Source: Himantopus leucocephalus (lineage: Eukaryota > Chordata > Aves > Charadriiformes > Recurvirostridae). Taken from it: DNA of 64,000 bases. Made by a program: the position numbers and the translations under genes. The DNA lies in contig RSEF01000018.1 in the NCBI GenBank assembly GCA_003993805.1, forward strand, positions 3,756,080-3,820,079, given 5' to 3'. The stretch's first letter is position 1, and every line of letters begins with the position of its first letter. A model generated the notes under the pieces. It saw only the letters and a program-made list of their open reading frames with translations. It ran no database searches and was not told the origin of the DNA. This document shows, in pieces, positions 1-11,829 of the stretch.

Positions 1-229
1 TCAGATCTTTGGTGTCTCTGGAGCTGGGCTGTGCGCCCCACCAGCTATGTGCCCCGCCAGCTGTGCACCCTACCGACTGTCTGCTGCCTCCCCGGTCTGT
101 GCAGGGCACCTCTGGCATGTTCCACTTTTGCTGGGGCAGTTTTGAGACCAGGTTTGCCAGCAGCCGTGGGCTTCTTTCTGCTCCGAGCTGGAAGCGTAAC
201 TTTGTCTATGTATCACATTTTAAAAATGT
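1..229 (+). other. Possible 3' untranslated tail of an upstream gene
   Basis: This stretch precedes the poly(A) signal at 230-235. It opens with three imperfect units of about 16-17 bp (roughly 31-80; shared pattern gcccc-cca-gct). Two overlapping open frames cross it, but neither resembles a known protein. If the poly(A) signal is used, this would be the last part of a 3' UTR whose coding exons lie left of the window. That is inference: nothing inside the window identifies the gene. Confidence 0.2.
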
Positions 230-235
230 AATAAA
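230..235 (+). terminator. Candidate poly(A) signal AATAAA with GU-rich downstream element
   Basis: A canonical AATAAA is followed after 15-25 bases by tctgtgtagg and then gagtgtgtac, the GT-rich composition expected downstream of a cleavage site. AATAAA occurs often by chance in AT-containing DNA, and other copies lie in the window (for example near 16019 and 53369). This one is singled out because the downstream element is correctly spaced. The strand follows from the motif. Confidence 0.35.
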
Positions 236-3200
236 GTGCTGCTCCCTCTGTGTAGGGGAAGAGTGTGTACAAATGCAGCCAAAATTGATAAAAGAAAAGA
301 ATCTCATGAATGTGTCTGCATTCTTGGTCTGGGTCAGGTCTAGAAACACGTGCAAGCTCAGGGTAAGATGTGATTCCCATTCGCCTGACTCGGTTTACTC
401 ATCTCCATGCACGACCCCCTTTAATACCCAGGAGTAGTCGTGATATAGCACGCGTGTCTCCACTGTTATCGTGGTCACACAGAAATTCAAATTAGTTTAT
501 GTGCAGCTGCCCTGATTTTGGGCTCAGCCCAAAGGAGACCGAGCATCTGCAGCATCGTGCTGAGCCCGGGTCCTCCCGGCGCCACGCTGACAGCCGGGAG
601 CACACTCAAATGGCAGCAGCCATTCCTCGGAAGGAGCGTTGGTGAGGTGGCTGTGACTCGCTGTGCAGGACATGGCAGTCCCCCCATCACCTCTTGTTCT
701 TAGGAAACTTGCATTTAAATCCCTCTGTTCCAGCACTCAGGGTCTTTGGACACATGCAAATGTGATATCCAAATTCCCAGCTGGTCCCTAAGTGCTTTTT
801 TCACTCTTCCTGCTATCTGTCCCCGCCGGTGAAAGAGCCACCCAAACTCGGCCAACGCATTTGGAGGCTTCACTGAGCTTTTCTGGCATTTTTTGTCTCC
901 TTTCTTCCTGTTTTTTTGCAATATGAAACTTCAGTTGTCCTTTCTGAGTCGGTATGGCTTTGCTCTTGGCTGCTTTGTGTGAAAGTGAGACTCCGGGGGC
1001 TGAAATCACCAGCTTATTTCCCCTCATCCCGGATCCCTTACACAGATACCGGGTTTATAGCTGCTCTGCTCACAGAGAGTATTCATCCCTCGCTGAGCTC
1101 TCTGTCAGCGCAGAGGATTTGTGTGTTGCCATCAGCTTTTCCCCTGCATGGGGGTAAATTGCATGGGCAGCTTGAGGAGTGGTGCTGACAGGGGACTGAG
1201 ATGCTGTCCCGGGTTCTTAGCTACCACGTCTGGTGTTGCTGGCCCAAATAGTGTCACTGGCCAGGGCAGGGGAAGCAACCCAGATGTTCTCCACTGGTGC
1301 CCTGGAGTTTGGGTGGGAAAGGGCAGAGGGCTCAAGCTCTGGCTCTGTGGGATTTGCAGGTAACACCTGCACTATCTCCAGCCCAGGAGCATGGCGAAGG
1401 CTGGTCCTGGAGGGATGGAAGGAGCAGAAGGGGCCAGAGATTCTCCCAGCTTTTCTCTTGGCACTGCTCTTATGTTTCTAATGAACTGTTGCTCCTCTCT
1501 GTCCTGAATTCCATCTTGCTATCAGAGGGATCTCTTCAAGATCACACAGATCACCTCTGTTCTTACACAAGTTACAATTTTTGGACTTCTATGAAGTCCA
1601 ACGTTTGCTATACAGTGCTGGGAGGTGCTCTGTGGTCCATGTGGGAGTGTGGTGGGGCACAATGGGCTGAACTGTTCTCCCAGACTGATGTGGTCAGGGG
1701 CTGGTCCCCACAAGGCGGGTTGTCCCTTAGAGTCAGATATACTTTACAGACAAACCATATTAGGTGGAGATGTTATTCCATCTCTGCAGCTGATCTGAGT
1801 CCAGCCCCGAGCTCCGGACAACAGACAGGATGGCATTCGTTTTCCTGTGTGACATGCACGAGTGGGATCATTTGGCCTCCGTTTTGGCAGCCCTTGACAT
1901 TTGCAGACCAGTCCGAGTCTCTGCGAGGCGTCCCGGCGCCTGCCTTGGGGCCAGGAGCGCTCCCACGGCTGTGCCAGGGACCCAAGGTAGCGGACATTCA
2001 GATTTAACAGATTTTAACAGATCTAACATCTGGCGCGTGACATGTGAATGGAGGTGATTTCTCCACGCTGAAGGATTCATCTGTTTGGGGCAAGCACTGA
2101 GCTCGGACAGGCACCGCTGGTCTCCTTGGGGAATGGAGCCGGGGCTCCCTCGTGGCCGCTCAGGATCAGGGGAGCTCCTGAAGGAGGGACCATCACTGCC
2201 TCCTGCATGGATCCTCCTGCTCAATCCCTCTATGCAGTGGGGTGCAGGCTCTTCTCCAGGAGGAGATCTGGTGCCTACACAACCTGCAGAGCATCCAAAT
2301 CCTGCCTCCTGTCCCAGTGCCCTGGTAGGACGGCACTACGCCGCTGGCTGAGCATCCCGTACACCCACCAGGCAGGCAGAATTTGTCCCCTGTCTAACCT
2401 GCAAGGCACGTTGCAGAGCTGTTCAATAGAGATGGCGGTGATTCTGTGTCAGCGCCAGATCCCACCATGCTCTGCAAAGGTGGGAGGGGAGCCTCAGCTA
2501 CCAGGTATGACCCAGACCACCTTGACGGTGGGTAATAAGGGGGAGTTACAGCCTCCTTAATTCCTTCTCTTCCTGCCCTCCAGAAAATCCACATCTGCAT
2601 CCTAAATAACTTTGCAATTCAAATAATGGCCACTCTGTCTGCACCTCCATCCATCCGTCCATCCATCATGCTGCGTGGTTGCCCTAGTAGGATGTGATGA
2701 GTTGGCCGTCTTGTGTAGATTCATCCTCCCTCCTGCTCCAGGGTCACTGGCGTTAAATGACCGAGTACTTCGTTAAACTTTCTTGAGCATTTGCGATGGG
2801 TTAGGCTGAGGCTGGATTTGTCACGGACTGTCAGTGCTCATTCCAGATTCAGTTTTCTTTGCAAACAGCTTCGATCACCCTTGGGTTATGGTCAGGGAAG
2901 CCCTGGCTGGGTGAGTCTGTTACTGGAGCTGTGTTTGTACAGCAGCTGCGATGGTGCAGCTCCTGCTGCTGGCAGGCAGAAGCTGGTGATCTTGCTATAC
3001 CTGGAACTAGATGGCCTTGTGTGTCCATCAGACTAAATGGAGTGGTTCGGCTTAGTTGTTATTTCCCATATGCAGGGACTCGATATTCATTGGAAAATGA
3101 GTGTGCCGGTGTATCCCGGCTGGTGTGTGTGCCTTTCATTGCTGTGTTGTACCAACACACTCAGCTTGCACGTGTGGGCTGGTTAGTCTGGTTAGAGACT

Positions 3201-3905
3201 GGCCTGAACCCTGTTTAGACCCTGACTTTGCTAAATTAAAGGAGATCCTTACTGCCCAGCAGCTGGATGTCTGAACGGGGCTGGAAGTTGGGACAACAGT
3301 CCGCTGCAGTGCGTACAGCTGAGCTGTGCTCAGGGACCCTCAGGAGCAGCTCCCTCAGGGACAGCCCTCCGCGTGGCTTCAGTCTGAAATAAAATGCGGA
3401 AAACAACATTAACGCACTAATACGGGCGCTTTTTCTAATGCAGAAGTCAAGGTGCTCAGTGTTACCCCATCACCCTGGGGCCCGGCCAAACAGCACATCT
3501 GTGCGTAGACGTTCCTGCCAGGAGGGAGGCAGAGCAGCAGCTACGAGTCTTGGTTGTTTGCGTGCAAAAAAGGTTTCTGATGTGCTCATTTGTGAGCAGT
3601 ATCTAATGCCAAAGGGCCTTGGTACAAATGCAAATAAGAACTTAAATACATTGATTTACAATGTCTTTCGGCTTTGCGAGTCTGCTTTGCCAAATCCATT
3701 TACCCCTCAGTGTCTGGAAAAGACAAAAAGCATCCGGGACCTGCGAGGAGAAGTTTTCTCTCACCTCTTTTCTACTGCCGCATCAGGAGTTGTTCTTTGG
3801 GGTACAGGGAACTGCAGAGGATAGAGGTAAGGACGCTGGAAACCATTGCTAATGAGCAGGTATTTTATGCAAGTACAGCAAATCATGATTAGCTGTGAGT
3901 GGTTT
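236..3905. other. Non-coding stretch, nothing recognised apart from a (CCAT)n microsatellite
   Basis: A 236-codon open frame (1297-2007, plus) and several of 80-145 codons cross this stretch. Their composition (Trp, Ser, Leu, Gly-rich, no domain pattern) and their overlap on both strands argue against coding. A 42-bp segment at 2869-2910 has a good acceptor (ttttctttgcaaacag) and a gtgagt donor; such pairs recur by chance throughout the window. I recognise no transposon here. Confidence 0.5.
2646..2668. repeat. Short imperfect (CCAT)n microsatellite
   Basis: Five tetranucleotide units of tccat type with one unit changed to ccgt. It is low-complexity DNA with no apparent role. Confidence 0.7.
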
Positions 3906-3911
3906 TATACC

Positions 3912-3919
3912 TGACGTCA
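3912..3919. promoter_or_regulatory. Perfect palindromic CRE (TGACGTCA)
   Basis: The full 8-bp cAMP response element TGACGTCA is present, the consensus site for CREB/ATF dimers. Because it contains a CpG it is rarer in vertebrate DNA than base composition suggests. It lies at the left edge of a conserved-looking stretch (3905-4230) and 8 bp after a TTTTATA-like run. Whether it is bound cannot be told from sequence. Confidence 0.3.
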
Positions 3920-4689
3920 GTGATTAATACGGCTGCTCATGGATTTGTCTCGGCTGAACATGCCCCTGGCCGGGCGCTCTTCTCTGCAGGGGGAGAGACG
4001 GGTCCTGCCCGTGATGGCTCGTGCTAAGTCATAACTTTGTCTTAGCCTCAATTGGTTTTTGGAGAGGTTTTAGCAGCGCTAGAGCTATTTCGGCAGTCTT
4101 TATAGCTGGGTGCTGCTAATTCAAATAAGCTGGTGACTTTGCTGGCAGCTTTTGGCGCTGTATAGTGTGGCCAATGTGTCATTTGCACAGCTGCCTCATT
4201 AAAACTTCTAAATCAAGCCATCCTGCTGGATCTTCCATGACTTTGTGAAGACAGTTGCCTCCCCCCCCACCAACTCCCCAAGTCTGCACAGCTCCACTTA
4301 CATTTTTATTGGCGAGGTCCAAGATGTGCTATTTAAGCTTCTTTATCCTTTGACCTCCTCACTTCCCTTTCAATTCCTAGAAGAGCTGCAGGGAGTTTGA
4401 TTACTCGGGGGAAGGCAGGCAGGCTGTGGTAGGCAGAAGAGGTCATCGCTTCCTTCCAAACGCTGATAAGAGCTTCCCTCTTACAAATGCCTTTGGGAGA
4501 ACCTCTTCAGCACAGGAGAGGATTCGGCCTGGGTAATACTTCACGTTTTCCTCTGTGCCAATTATAATCTGATCATCTTTTTGACAATATTTTGAGTGTG
4601 ACTGGGGTAAAGGAACACAGAAAAATGCTTCTGGATTCTCTTTATCGGAGAGCACTCAAGATTAACAAACAAAAAAAAAATTGTAGCAG
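3920..4689. other. Non-coding stretch with a conserved-looking 4030-4220 core
   Basis: The core at about 4030-4220 has balanced composition, no repeat signature and several AT-rich binding-site-like words (tgctaattcaaataagctgg, cattaaaacttctaaatc). This resembles vertebrate conserved non-coding elements in general character. A C-run lies at 4261-4268. No gene is visible. Conservation itself was not tested. Confidence 0.25.
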
Positions 4690-4788
4690 AGTACTCCTGG
4701 AAGTGCTCCAAACCATCATCAGAGGAGCCACGGGGAGTNAGTACTCCTGGAAGTGCTCCAAACCATCATCAGAGGAGCCACAGGGAGT
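4690..4788. repeat. 49-bp direct duplication across a single N (unmerged contig overlap)
   Basis: Bases 4690-4738 and 4740-4788 are the same 49 bp with one mismatch (cggggagt versus cagggagt), separated only by the N at 4739. A one-base gap flanked by its own duplicate is what remains when two overlapping contig ends are joined without being merged. The real locus most likely holds one copy. The open frames that cross the N on both strands here are artefacts. Confidence 0.85.
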
Positions 4789-6803
4789 ACAGCCAAACTG
4801 AGAGAAGCACCTTGCATGGGCCAAAGCCTGATGCTAGGCTAGAGACAAAAGTTTCCTAGCCATTATTTGCTATTACGATATGTCCTGTGCAGCACCTCCA
4901 CGTTCTAGTCTGCGTGGCTGTGCTGACCACACCGCTGCTTTGCAGTTTTGTTCAACGTCCTCAGTCGTCATCTCCTCCTCTCCAGCTGCCCTGTTCCCTC
5001 CTGGGAGGCTGTTCTCTGTTTTTCAGCCTCGTTCCTCATAGCTGGGGATTAGAGGATTTAGGGAAGTGTTTTGGGGCCAGAAGACTTGTAGGGAAAAAAA
5101 TCAGGCTCCCGCCCTTTCCAGCTAAAGCTCCTGTTGCTGACCCCAGATGTTTTCTTGGCATGGAGGGCATCACGCATCCTCAGCTCTTGCTGTCTCTGCC
5201 TGGCAGCAGAGATTTCTGCTGGAGCTTTCAAAACCCTCTTATATAAGATATACAAGATGAAGCGTGAAAGGTTGTCTGGCAGCATGTAAAGAGCAGCAAA
5301 TGTCATTGCGTAGAGTTTATGCCACTGTGGACTCCATGGTGGCATTTGCCATCCTGCACACATGGGGGTAGAGCTGGAAGGACCTGGGGATGGTGACAGT
5401 CACGGACAGCTGGGGCTGGTAAGTGTCACCTCTCTGAAGCAGCAGATGCTAATTCAAATTCACCTTTAAAAAGCTGCTTTTCTATAATAAATTATACTCT
5501 CACATAATACATTTTCTTGCTTACTCTGATGAGCAACTTCTGTTCTCACTGGTGATAGCTCAGTGCTGACTTCTAGTGCCTGTCTTCACATTGCTGTGAA
5601 GACAGTAAAGGAGACCGTAAAATCCTCTTTTTCCCCCTTGTGGCAGCGTCACCGAACTCTGAGCCAGAGTCCTCGTAATGCTGTTTCAGCCCCACCTGGG
5701 GCTGCTGCCCTCTTTCTGCTCTGCACCATGTTCCCTTGAGTCTTTTCAGGGCCTCTCTTGACCAGAAGCATCCATCCCCTCCCAGCAGAGCAGAAGTCTG
5801 GGGGTCACCAAGCAGGGGCAGAGGCTCTGCTCCCCTCCGTAAGCCATCCCCAGCTGTGGCACGGGCTGTAGAGCGCAGATGCTCCAGGGTACGGGCAGCC
5901 TCAGCCGAAACGGCTGCCTGGCACCAGGGGTTTGGCCCGGTGGTTCAGTCTGCGGCGTGCGGAGCCATCGCAGTGGATGGAGATGTGCCCTGCCATCCGG
6001 TGATGGTGGTGGCACTGGGTACCACTCTGCGGTTAGAGGGCTGCAGGACAGGCTGGGTCACCCACCCACTGGTTGATTCGAGTGAGATAAACCCTTACTT
6101 CTTCTCAAAATCCATCAGTGGAGCATCTGTCCTCAGGTATGATGAGCATTGTGCATTTACCTCCCGTGCCCCGTGCGCTGCTGTGATGTCCCTGCCGAGG
6201 CGGGTGGGAACGACTGCGTGCAGGGTACTTGAAAGAAGAAGACGTTGAGCTAAAAGCACTGCCAGAAATGACAGGTGTTAGTTGAAAGACTCTAAAGCGC
6301 CTGCCAGTTTTTAAATAAAGCGTTTTGCCCTCCACGGGTTGCTTCCTGTGATGAGGAGCAGGTAGCAGATGCGTCACCTGTGCCAGTGAGACCTCTCTGC
6401 GGGGACCTCTGCGTCACCAGGAGAAGGTCTGGGCGGCAGCGGAGCGGCGGATGCTGCAGAGCACAGGGGCGACGGCTGTCTGGCGTTCGTTCCTCTATCG
6501 GCTTTTTGATGTAGGAACTGACTGGAGGATGTTGGGTCAAGCAGGCAGTGGACATGGCACTTCACCCTGAGCAGGGACCTGTTCCTCTCAGGCAGCAGTT
6601 ACTTCCCTTCTTTCATTTCACTTCTCCCAGGGCACAGTGCTCCTCTGCCCGCTGTCCCTTCCAGTAGTTGCTTCCTCCTGCATTTTATAAACCCTACCTG
6701 AGACGGATGAAGCCATCGGCATTTTATATCAGAGGGAAATTCTACTGGAAACGGCTCTGATGTAGAAAATAGGGCTTAATTCCCCGGTTGAAAGCAGCAG
6801 GAA
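4789..6803. other. Non-coding stretch, nothing recognised
   Basis: Unique-looking sequence with GC-rich and AT-rich patches in alternation. A 170-codon open frame (5736-6248, plus) has no recognisable domain and is shadowed by frames on the other strand. No transposon, RNA gene or clear promoter is visible. Confidence 0.5.
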
Positions 6804-6866
6804 GGCTGAGCAGGCGCCTGGTTTCACAGTTGGANGGCTGAGCAGGCACCTGGTTTCACAGTTGGA
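6804..6866. repeat. 31-bp direct duplication across a single N (unmerged contig overlap)
   Basis: Bases 6804-6834 and 6836-6866 are identical apart from one position (aggcgcc versus aggcacc) and are separated only by the N at 6835. The geometry matches the join at 4739. It is interpreted as overlapping contig ends placed head to tail. Confidence 0.8.
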
Positions 6867-8929
6867 GAGCACCTTTTATTGTTTCAAAATATTTTTCTCT
6901 GGCTTGATTTGGCCCAAGGTAACACTTTGCTTAATTGAGGCTTTCTAGTAGCCGAGCGCCGCACCGCTCGCTGGGAAGGGGCTGCATGCAGCAAACGGTG
7001 GGGACTGGGATGGGGCTGGGATGGCCGAGGGCTGCCCCTGGCACGCATCCTGAGCGCCAGGGGGTGCTCTGCCAGGGGGTGTGCAGGGAAGCCCACACTG
7101 GGAAGGTAAACTGCCCATTTGCAGCCTGAGCAATGCCTTCCTGCCCCTGTCAGACTGACCGGGCCAGTGTAACTCGATTTATTGCGTGTTTGCATCACTT
7201 TGGTGGCCGAGGCTGCGTGCACACGGGCTGTGCTGCTCCCCCCCTGCCTGCGCTCCACCGCGCTGAGCCGCTCTGACAGCGCCCGCCGGCACGGTTAGAT
7301 CATTTTCCTCTTGTTCCTGGAGTACTTGGTGCTCTTCAAAACTACTCTCACCTCACCTAAACTCTGCATGTGGACACAGCATCTTTCCCGGATCGGCCTC
7401 GCTGCAAATATTTTATTTCACCTCTGCTTCTTGCCCGGCAGCAGCTGAGCCCAGCTGTGCCGCGTCACAGCAAAGCTGACGGCAGCAGCCGCAAAAAAAG
7501 TCACCGTGAAGCTGCAGCATAAAACGCCCTCGTGGCTTCAGAACATTTTTATTGTACCACTGCTGCACATTTGGAGGTCTTGTAAAATCATGAAGTTTGA
7601 AACAGCCTGCTGCCAGGGGGCTGGGGAGCCGCCTCTGAAGCGTGTCACGGCCTTTTGATGCTGCGTGCGGGTGCAAGAGTTGGGGATTTTTCAGGTTTTT
7701 GGAAGTGGTGTCAAAGCCACAGCTGTTTTATTGGAGAGTCACAGGGAGCAGCATCGCTTGTGCATCCCTTGCTTTCCAGACTGTAAACGCCAAAATATAC
7801 AAACACCTGCATCAGTGAAAAAAAAACCCAAAACAAAAAAAGCCACTCAATGCAGAAATCAGGAGTAGGTTGAAGTGCTCCTCTTCTGTGTCTCCAGACC
7901 CTCAGCACGTCACCTCTCGATTGCCATCAGGGTGATGTGGGATGTAGCTTTTGGCTGCGTGACTGAGCTGTCGTCGCTGGGGGTGGCTGTTAGGGCTGCA
8001 CCTGCGCTGCCTCCTGTTTCATCCTCCTGTTTTGGATCCTGCCTCGCTCCGTAGCATCCCGGGGTTGTACAAATGAAGAGATTTGCAGGGAAACGAAGTG
8101 CCTCATTTCACATGCTTATGTATCATAGCTGCGCTTAAAGCCATTCTTATTTCACTGTGCAGGCTGCTCCGTGTGTGAACGAGGAGATTGCCTCTGATGT
8201 GTACACTCGGAGCTGCAGATGAGTTTCCCACGCGCCTTCCGGGCTCTGTGCGCTGCAGGCTGCTCCGTGGTGCCTGCCTGGGTACCCGGCAGATCAGCGC
8301 CTTGCCCATCCCCTCTAACCAAGTCCCCACAATTTCTTATTAACCCCCAACCTACCTCTTCCCGCTTGCCAGTACTGGTTGCGTGTCCTTAGCAGACTAT
8401 TTGGAATAAAAGGGTTCTCCAGGCTAGAACAGCGAAGGTCGGGAATACAGACAGGCTTGTGGGGTTGGGGCTGGCGGGATGCCACTTTGCAAGTTATCCG
8501 TGTCCAACACAAATGAGAGATACTGGGCACTTGCTGCATGGGATGAGTGGTTGTTGCCCATCGTTGTTGTGAGCCTTTAAACACCTCGAGTGTTAACTGC
8601 AAGCAAAACATTCAAGGCTTTTAGTGACTTTAAGCTACTTTTGCCAGCCTGCGTTAGTGGTGCGTGACTCACTGCAATTAGGCATCCCACAACTTTTTGC
8701 AAAGAGGCTCTTGGTGATCTGTGCTGACCCTGTCTGAGTCCCAGTCCCCTCGGGACATTACCCAAGCGTTGATCCAGGACGTGCAGGGTTTAGGTGAGGT
8801 GAGAGTGGTTTTAAACAGCACCGAGTACTCCAGGAATAAGAGGAAAATAATCTAATCGTGCCAGCAGGCGCTGTCAGAGCAGCTCAGTGTGGTCGAGCGC
8901 AGGCAGGGAGGCAGGGGAGGAGCAGCACA
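6867..8929. other. Non-coding, moderately GC-rich stretch, nothing recognised
   Basis: The longest open frame is 124 codons (minus, 7258-6884) and looks random. A short tandem of the word ccagggggtg lies near 7057-7082. No interspersed repeat, RNA gene or coding exon is recognised before the CR1 fragment at about 8930. Confidence 0.5.
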
Positions 8930-8969
8930 GGGCCACAAAGATGATCAGAGGGATGGAGCACCTCTCCTA
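8930..8969 (+). mobile_element. CR1 LINE fragment, cut by an assembly gap
   Basis: The sequence from cagggccacaaagatgat to cacctctccta matches the well-known segment of avian CR1 encoding the C-terminal part of the reverse transcriptase ORF (a KMIRGMEHLS-like reading). The equivalent segment is present in the complete-ended copy at 34733-35202. The element is sense on the plus strand and disappears into the N run. Sequence after the gap (from 9070) is not CR1, so its 3' end lies inside the gap. Confidence 0.75.
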
Positions 8970-9069
8970 NNNNNNNNNNNNNNNNNNNNNNNNNNNNNNN
9001 NNNNNNNNNNNNNNNNNNNNNNNNNNNNNNNNNNNNNNNNNNNNNNNNNNNNNNNNNNNNNNNNNNNNN
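8970..9069. other. Assembly gap of exactly 100 N
   Basis: A run of exactly 100 Ns is the conventional placeholder for a gap of unknown size. It opens inside a CR1 element, so a repeat-induced break is the likely cause. Open frames that cross it, on either strand, are meaningless. Confidence 0.95.
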
Positions 9070-11829
9070 AGACAGAGCAGGTAGATGCATCATGTGGAGG
9101 GGCTTGATAAGCAGCCAGGCTGATTCACCTACCGGTGAACACTATTGCGAGCAGGAGGACGTGCTCGCGGGCTGGGCAATGAAAACAGAAGCTGACGGTT
9201 GTGCTCTTGCATGTCAATGGCAGTGTCTAAATCTCTAGAGCTTTCTGCATGTACATATGTGGGTATGAAGGCGAGCTCTCCGCATTCCATCCTGAGCCTG
9301 TTCCAATCAAATATTCATCAGAGGAAGATTTTCATCTGTACATTTTGCATTATTCAGGCTTAGAAAGTATTTCAGTGACTTTCATGTTGCCTACAGGATT
9401 TAGATACCAGGGATAAAACAGAAGCCTCTTTAATTTTCTACATTTAGGAATTCTGCTTCATTAACATTCTTTTGAAGATTAGTCTTCATGATAGATCTTT
9501 AACTTGGAGTCTTCCTCCCAGGAAAAATAACCTCGCAACTGAAAACAAATGAACGCACCCCAGAGAAATCTCTGCAATTTGACCATCAGCCATGGATGGA
9601 TAATGTAGGTAGCTGTATTTCTTTTCAACATTTGCCTTACCCCAAAGGGCCTGCGTTTAACCCCAGCGTGTAGTAGATTGCTGCTGCTTCCACATACTCC
9701 TCCAGGATAAAAATATGAGAGAATTCTCCTTTGAGTAATTCTTTGAGACACTGTAACAAGACAGACAATATTGAGTCAGTTGGAATTGAGTTTTAAACTG
9801 CTGGTATTTGGTACTTGTTTTCACATCAAAATTTTGGTTTGATATGTTACAGTGCCTGATTTTTCAGAGACTGCGAAGCACCTGACTTGCTGCTTAAAGA
9901 GACCAAGGAGGCTTCCTGTCCTCTGAAAAGACACCATAAAACCTGGATTTAGGGGCAGACCACAGATGGTCCCAAACTTAGTGAGAACATGGTGATATTA
10001 TTACTTTTGGCACTTTATAAAGCGGCATATAGAGTTCCTGAAGAGGTTAACTCCTCTGTCGTGCTTGATTGCTCATTAGCAAACAAACCAGGATGTTTGA
10101 CATGAAGAGAAACCGTTGCAGCATCCAATATACAAGCAGCTCAGATCTTGTTACCTCTCTGGTGCTCACCTTTGTGGCACAAAGAGCAAGAGGCACCAGC
10201 GTGGCTGGAACAGTATCTGTGGGGGAGTGATGTATAGACCTGTGCACACCTTCCTCTCTACTGAACCTGGGAGAGTAAGACCACGTTACATCAGAGCCGC
10301 CAGTGCTTGTTACCTAAAATACCGAACGCGAAACAGCCTCTGTTCTCAATGCAGCCTGAGCAGGTTGGGTCCGGAGGACATAGACAAGCTTTGGCTGGGA
10401 CTGGGGATGGTGCTTGACATCCTCCCTTCCAGGTGGTTTTTCGCACATATTCACTATTTCTGGCTTCTGGGTGGTGGGGGAAACCTGAAGCACATAATTC
10501 TCTAATAGGAAACAGATAGATAATTAAATTATAGTATTTTCAAAGATCCCACCTGGGAAAGGAAGGCAGACTTGCTTTGCAGACTGCTCTGAGGAGCTCT
10601 TGGGTTGTTTCCTTAGCCATTAGCAAAAAATTTACTAACTGCGTCTGCTTATGTTGGAATATGCTGCGATTGTATCCCACTGGTTTTGCATTAGCAAATC
10701 TTACTTCAGCTTAGCAAAGGCATCAAAAAGATATGAGCTAGTCAAGTGCTTTTAACATCGGGTAGTTAGAGTGAGTTGAATGTTTTAATCTGAAGAAAAT
10801 AAAAACTATTAGAGCGATGTTTATTTTAAACCATAAGCAAAAGTTGTCAGCTTAGTAGACTAAACTACAAATCTTGCAGACAAGCACTAGAGAGTCAAAG
10901 AGCTGCTGAGCTTCGGCAGCTGTCGTGAAATCTCTCCTTATAATGTGCCTACCCTATGTGTGTATTTGTTTGGGAGCTGGTGTTGTGGATATGTGTGCAT
11001 GTGTAGAAAGAATCTTTCCTTTCCATTTTCTGTAACTGTTTATGTGGTAGCTTTTCTGGTACATGGATCTCAGTAAGGAATAGGAGTTTAAATTCTCATA
11101 GCTGGAGGGAAACAAATGAATCTTGGGCACACTGGGGAGGTTTTCACTTTTGAGCAACATTTCAAGTTGCTGTACTTGGGGCTGAAACCAATCTCCAGAC
11201 ACCTGATGTGGTCATGTCCAAAACCTGCCAAAGCTTCCACACGCAGAAGGGCTCCTGCCATGGGAGAGTTACAAAAGCTCTGTGCCTCTGTCCCTCTTGA
11301 TCTATGCTAACTGGAGGCGGGGAACAGCACACAGCTGCCTCTTACATCACAGGCCAGTTAGTGACCAGAAATAGCTTGATCTACAATGTTTGGTCAACCT
11401 TTCAAGTAATGGGTGAGAAACTAGAGTTCAAAAAACACGATTAAGCAACTGATACAAAAATACTTTAGGCAGGTCTCATCTTGCTGACCTTCTGTTGTCC
11501 TCAATGGAGAAGTCGACATCCGAGGCTGCTTTTAGAGTCTGCAGAAGCAGCGGGATGCTTGCAGCAAAAGATCCCAAGGAGCTGGATGTGTCCTACAGAA
11601 GAAAACGCAGTACCCCCTGCTGCAGTCTGTTCCTCTCCATGGACTACAACAGACAAACAGTTCAGATGTAGATGTCCACACTGCAGATAACAACGGTTTG
11701 GACTGGTGGAGCTGTGAGCATCCCAGCAACACTGACGTGTGGGGGAGAGGTGTGAAAACAATGAAGCAGCTTCCAGTGGTTTCATTCCTGTCAGGGCTTT
11801 CATGAAAGGGTTTCAGTATGCTTTACACT
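9070..11829. other. AT-leaning non-coding stretch with conserved-looking parts
   Basis: No coding exon or transposon is recognised. About 9280-9480 (including tattcatcagaggaag and attttgcattattcag) and 10600-10880 (including ttgcattagcaaatc) have the CpG-poor, AT-rich, non-repetitive texture of vertebrate conserved non-coding DNA. Open frames here reach only 129 codons and match nothing known. Confidence 0.35.

Noticed and set aside
1297..2007. 236-codon open frame
   Set aside because: Random-like composition (many Trp, Ser, Gly), overlapped by frames on the other strand, and no recognisable family.
2869..2910. 42-bp segment with good acceptor and gtgagt donor
   Set aside because: Kept only as a gauge of chance: strong splice-site pairs around short open segments recur in this window without other support.
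8884..9107. Open frames running through the N block on both strands
   Set aside because: Ns do not encode stops, so the frames are meaningless. The left part is CR1.
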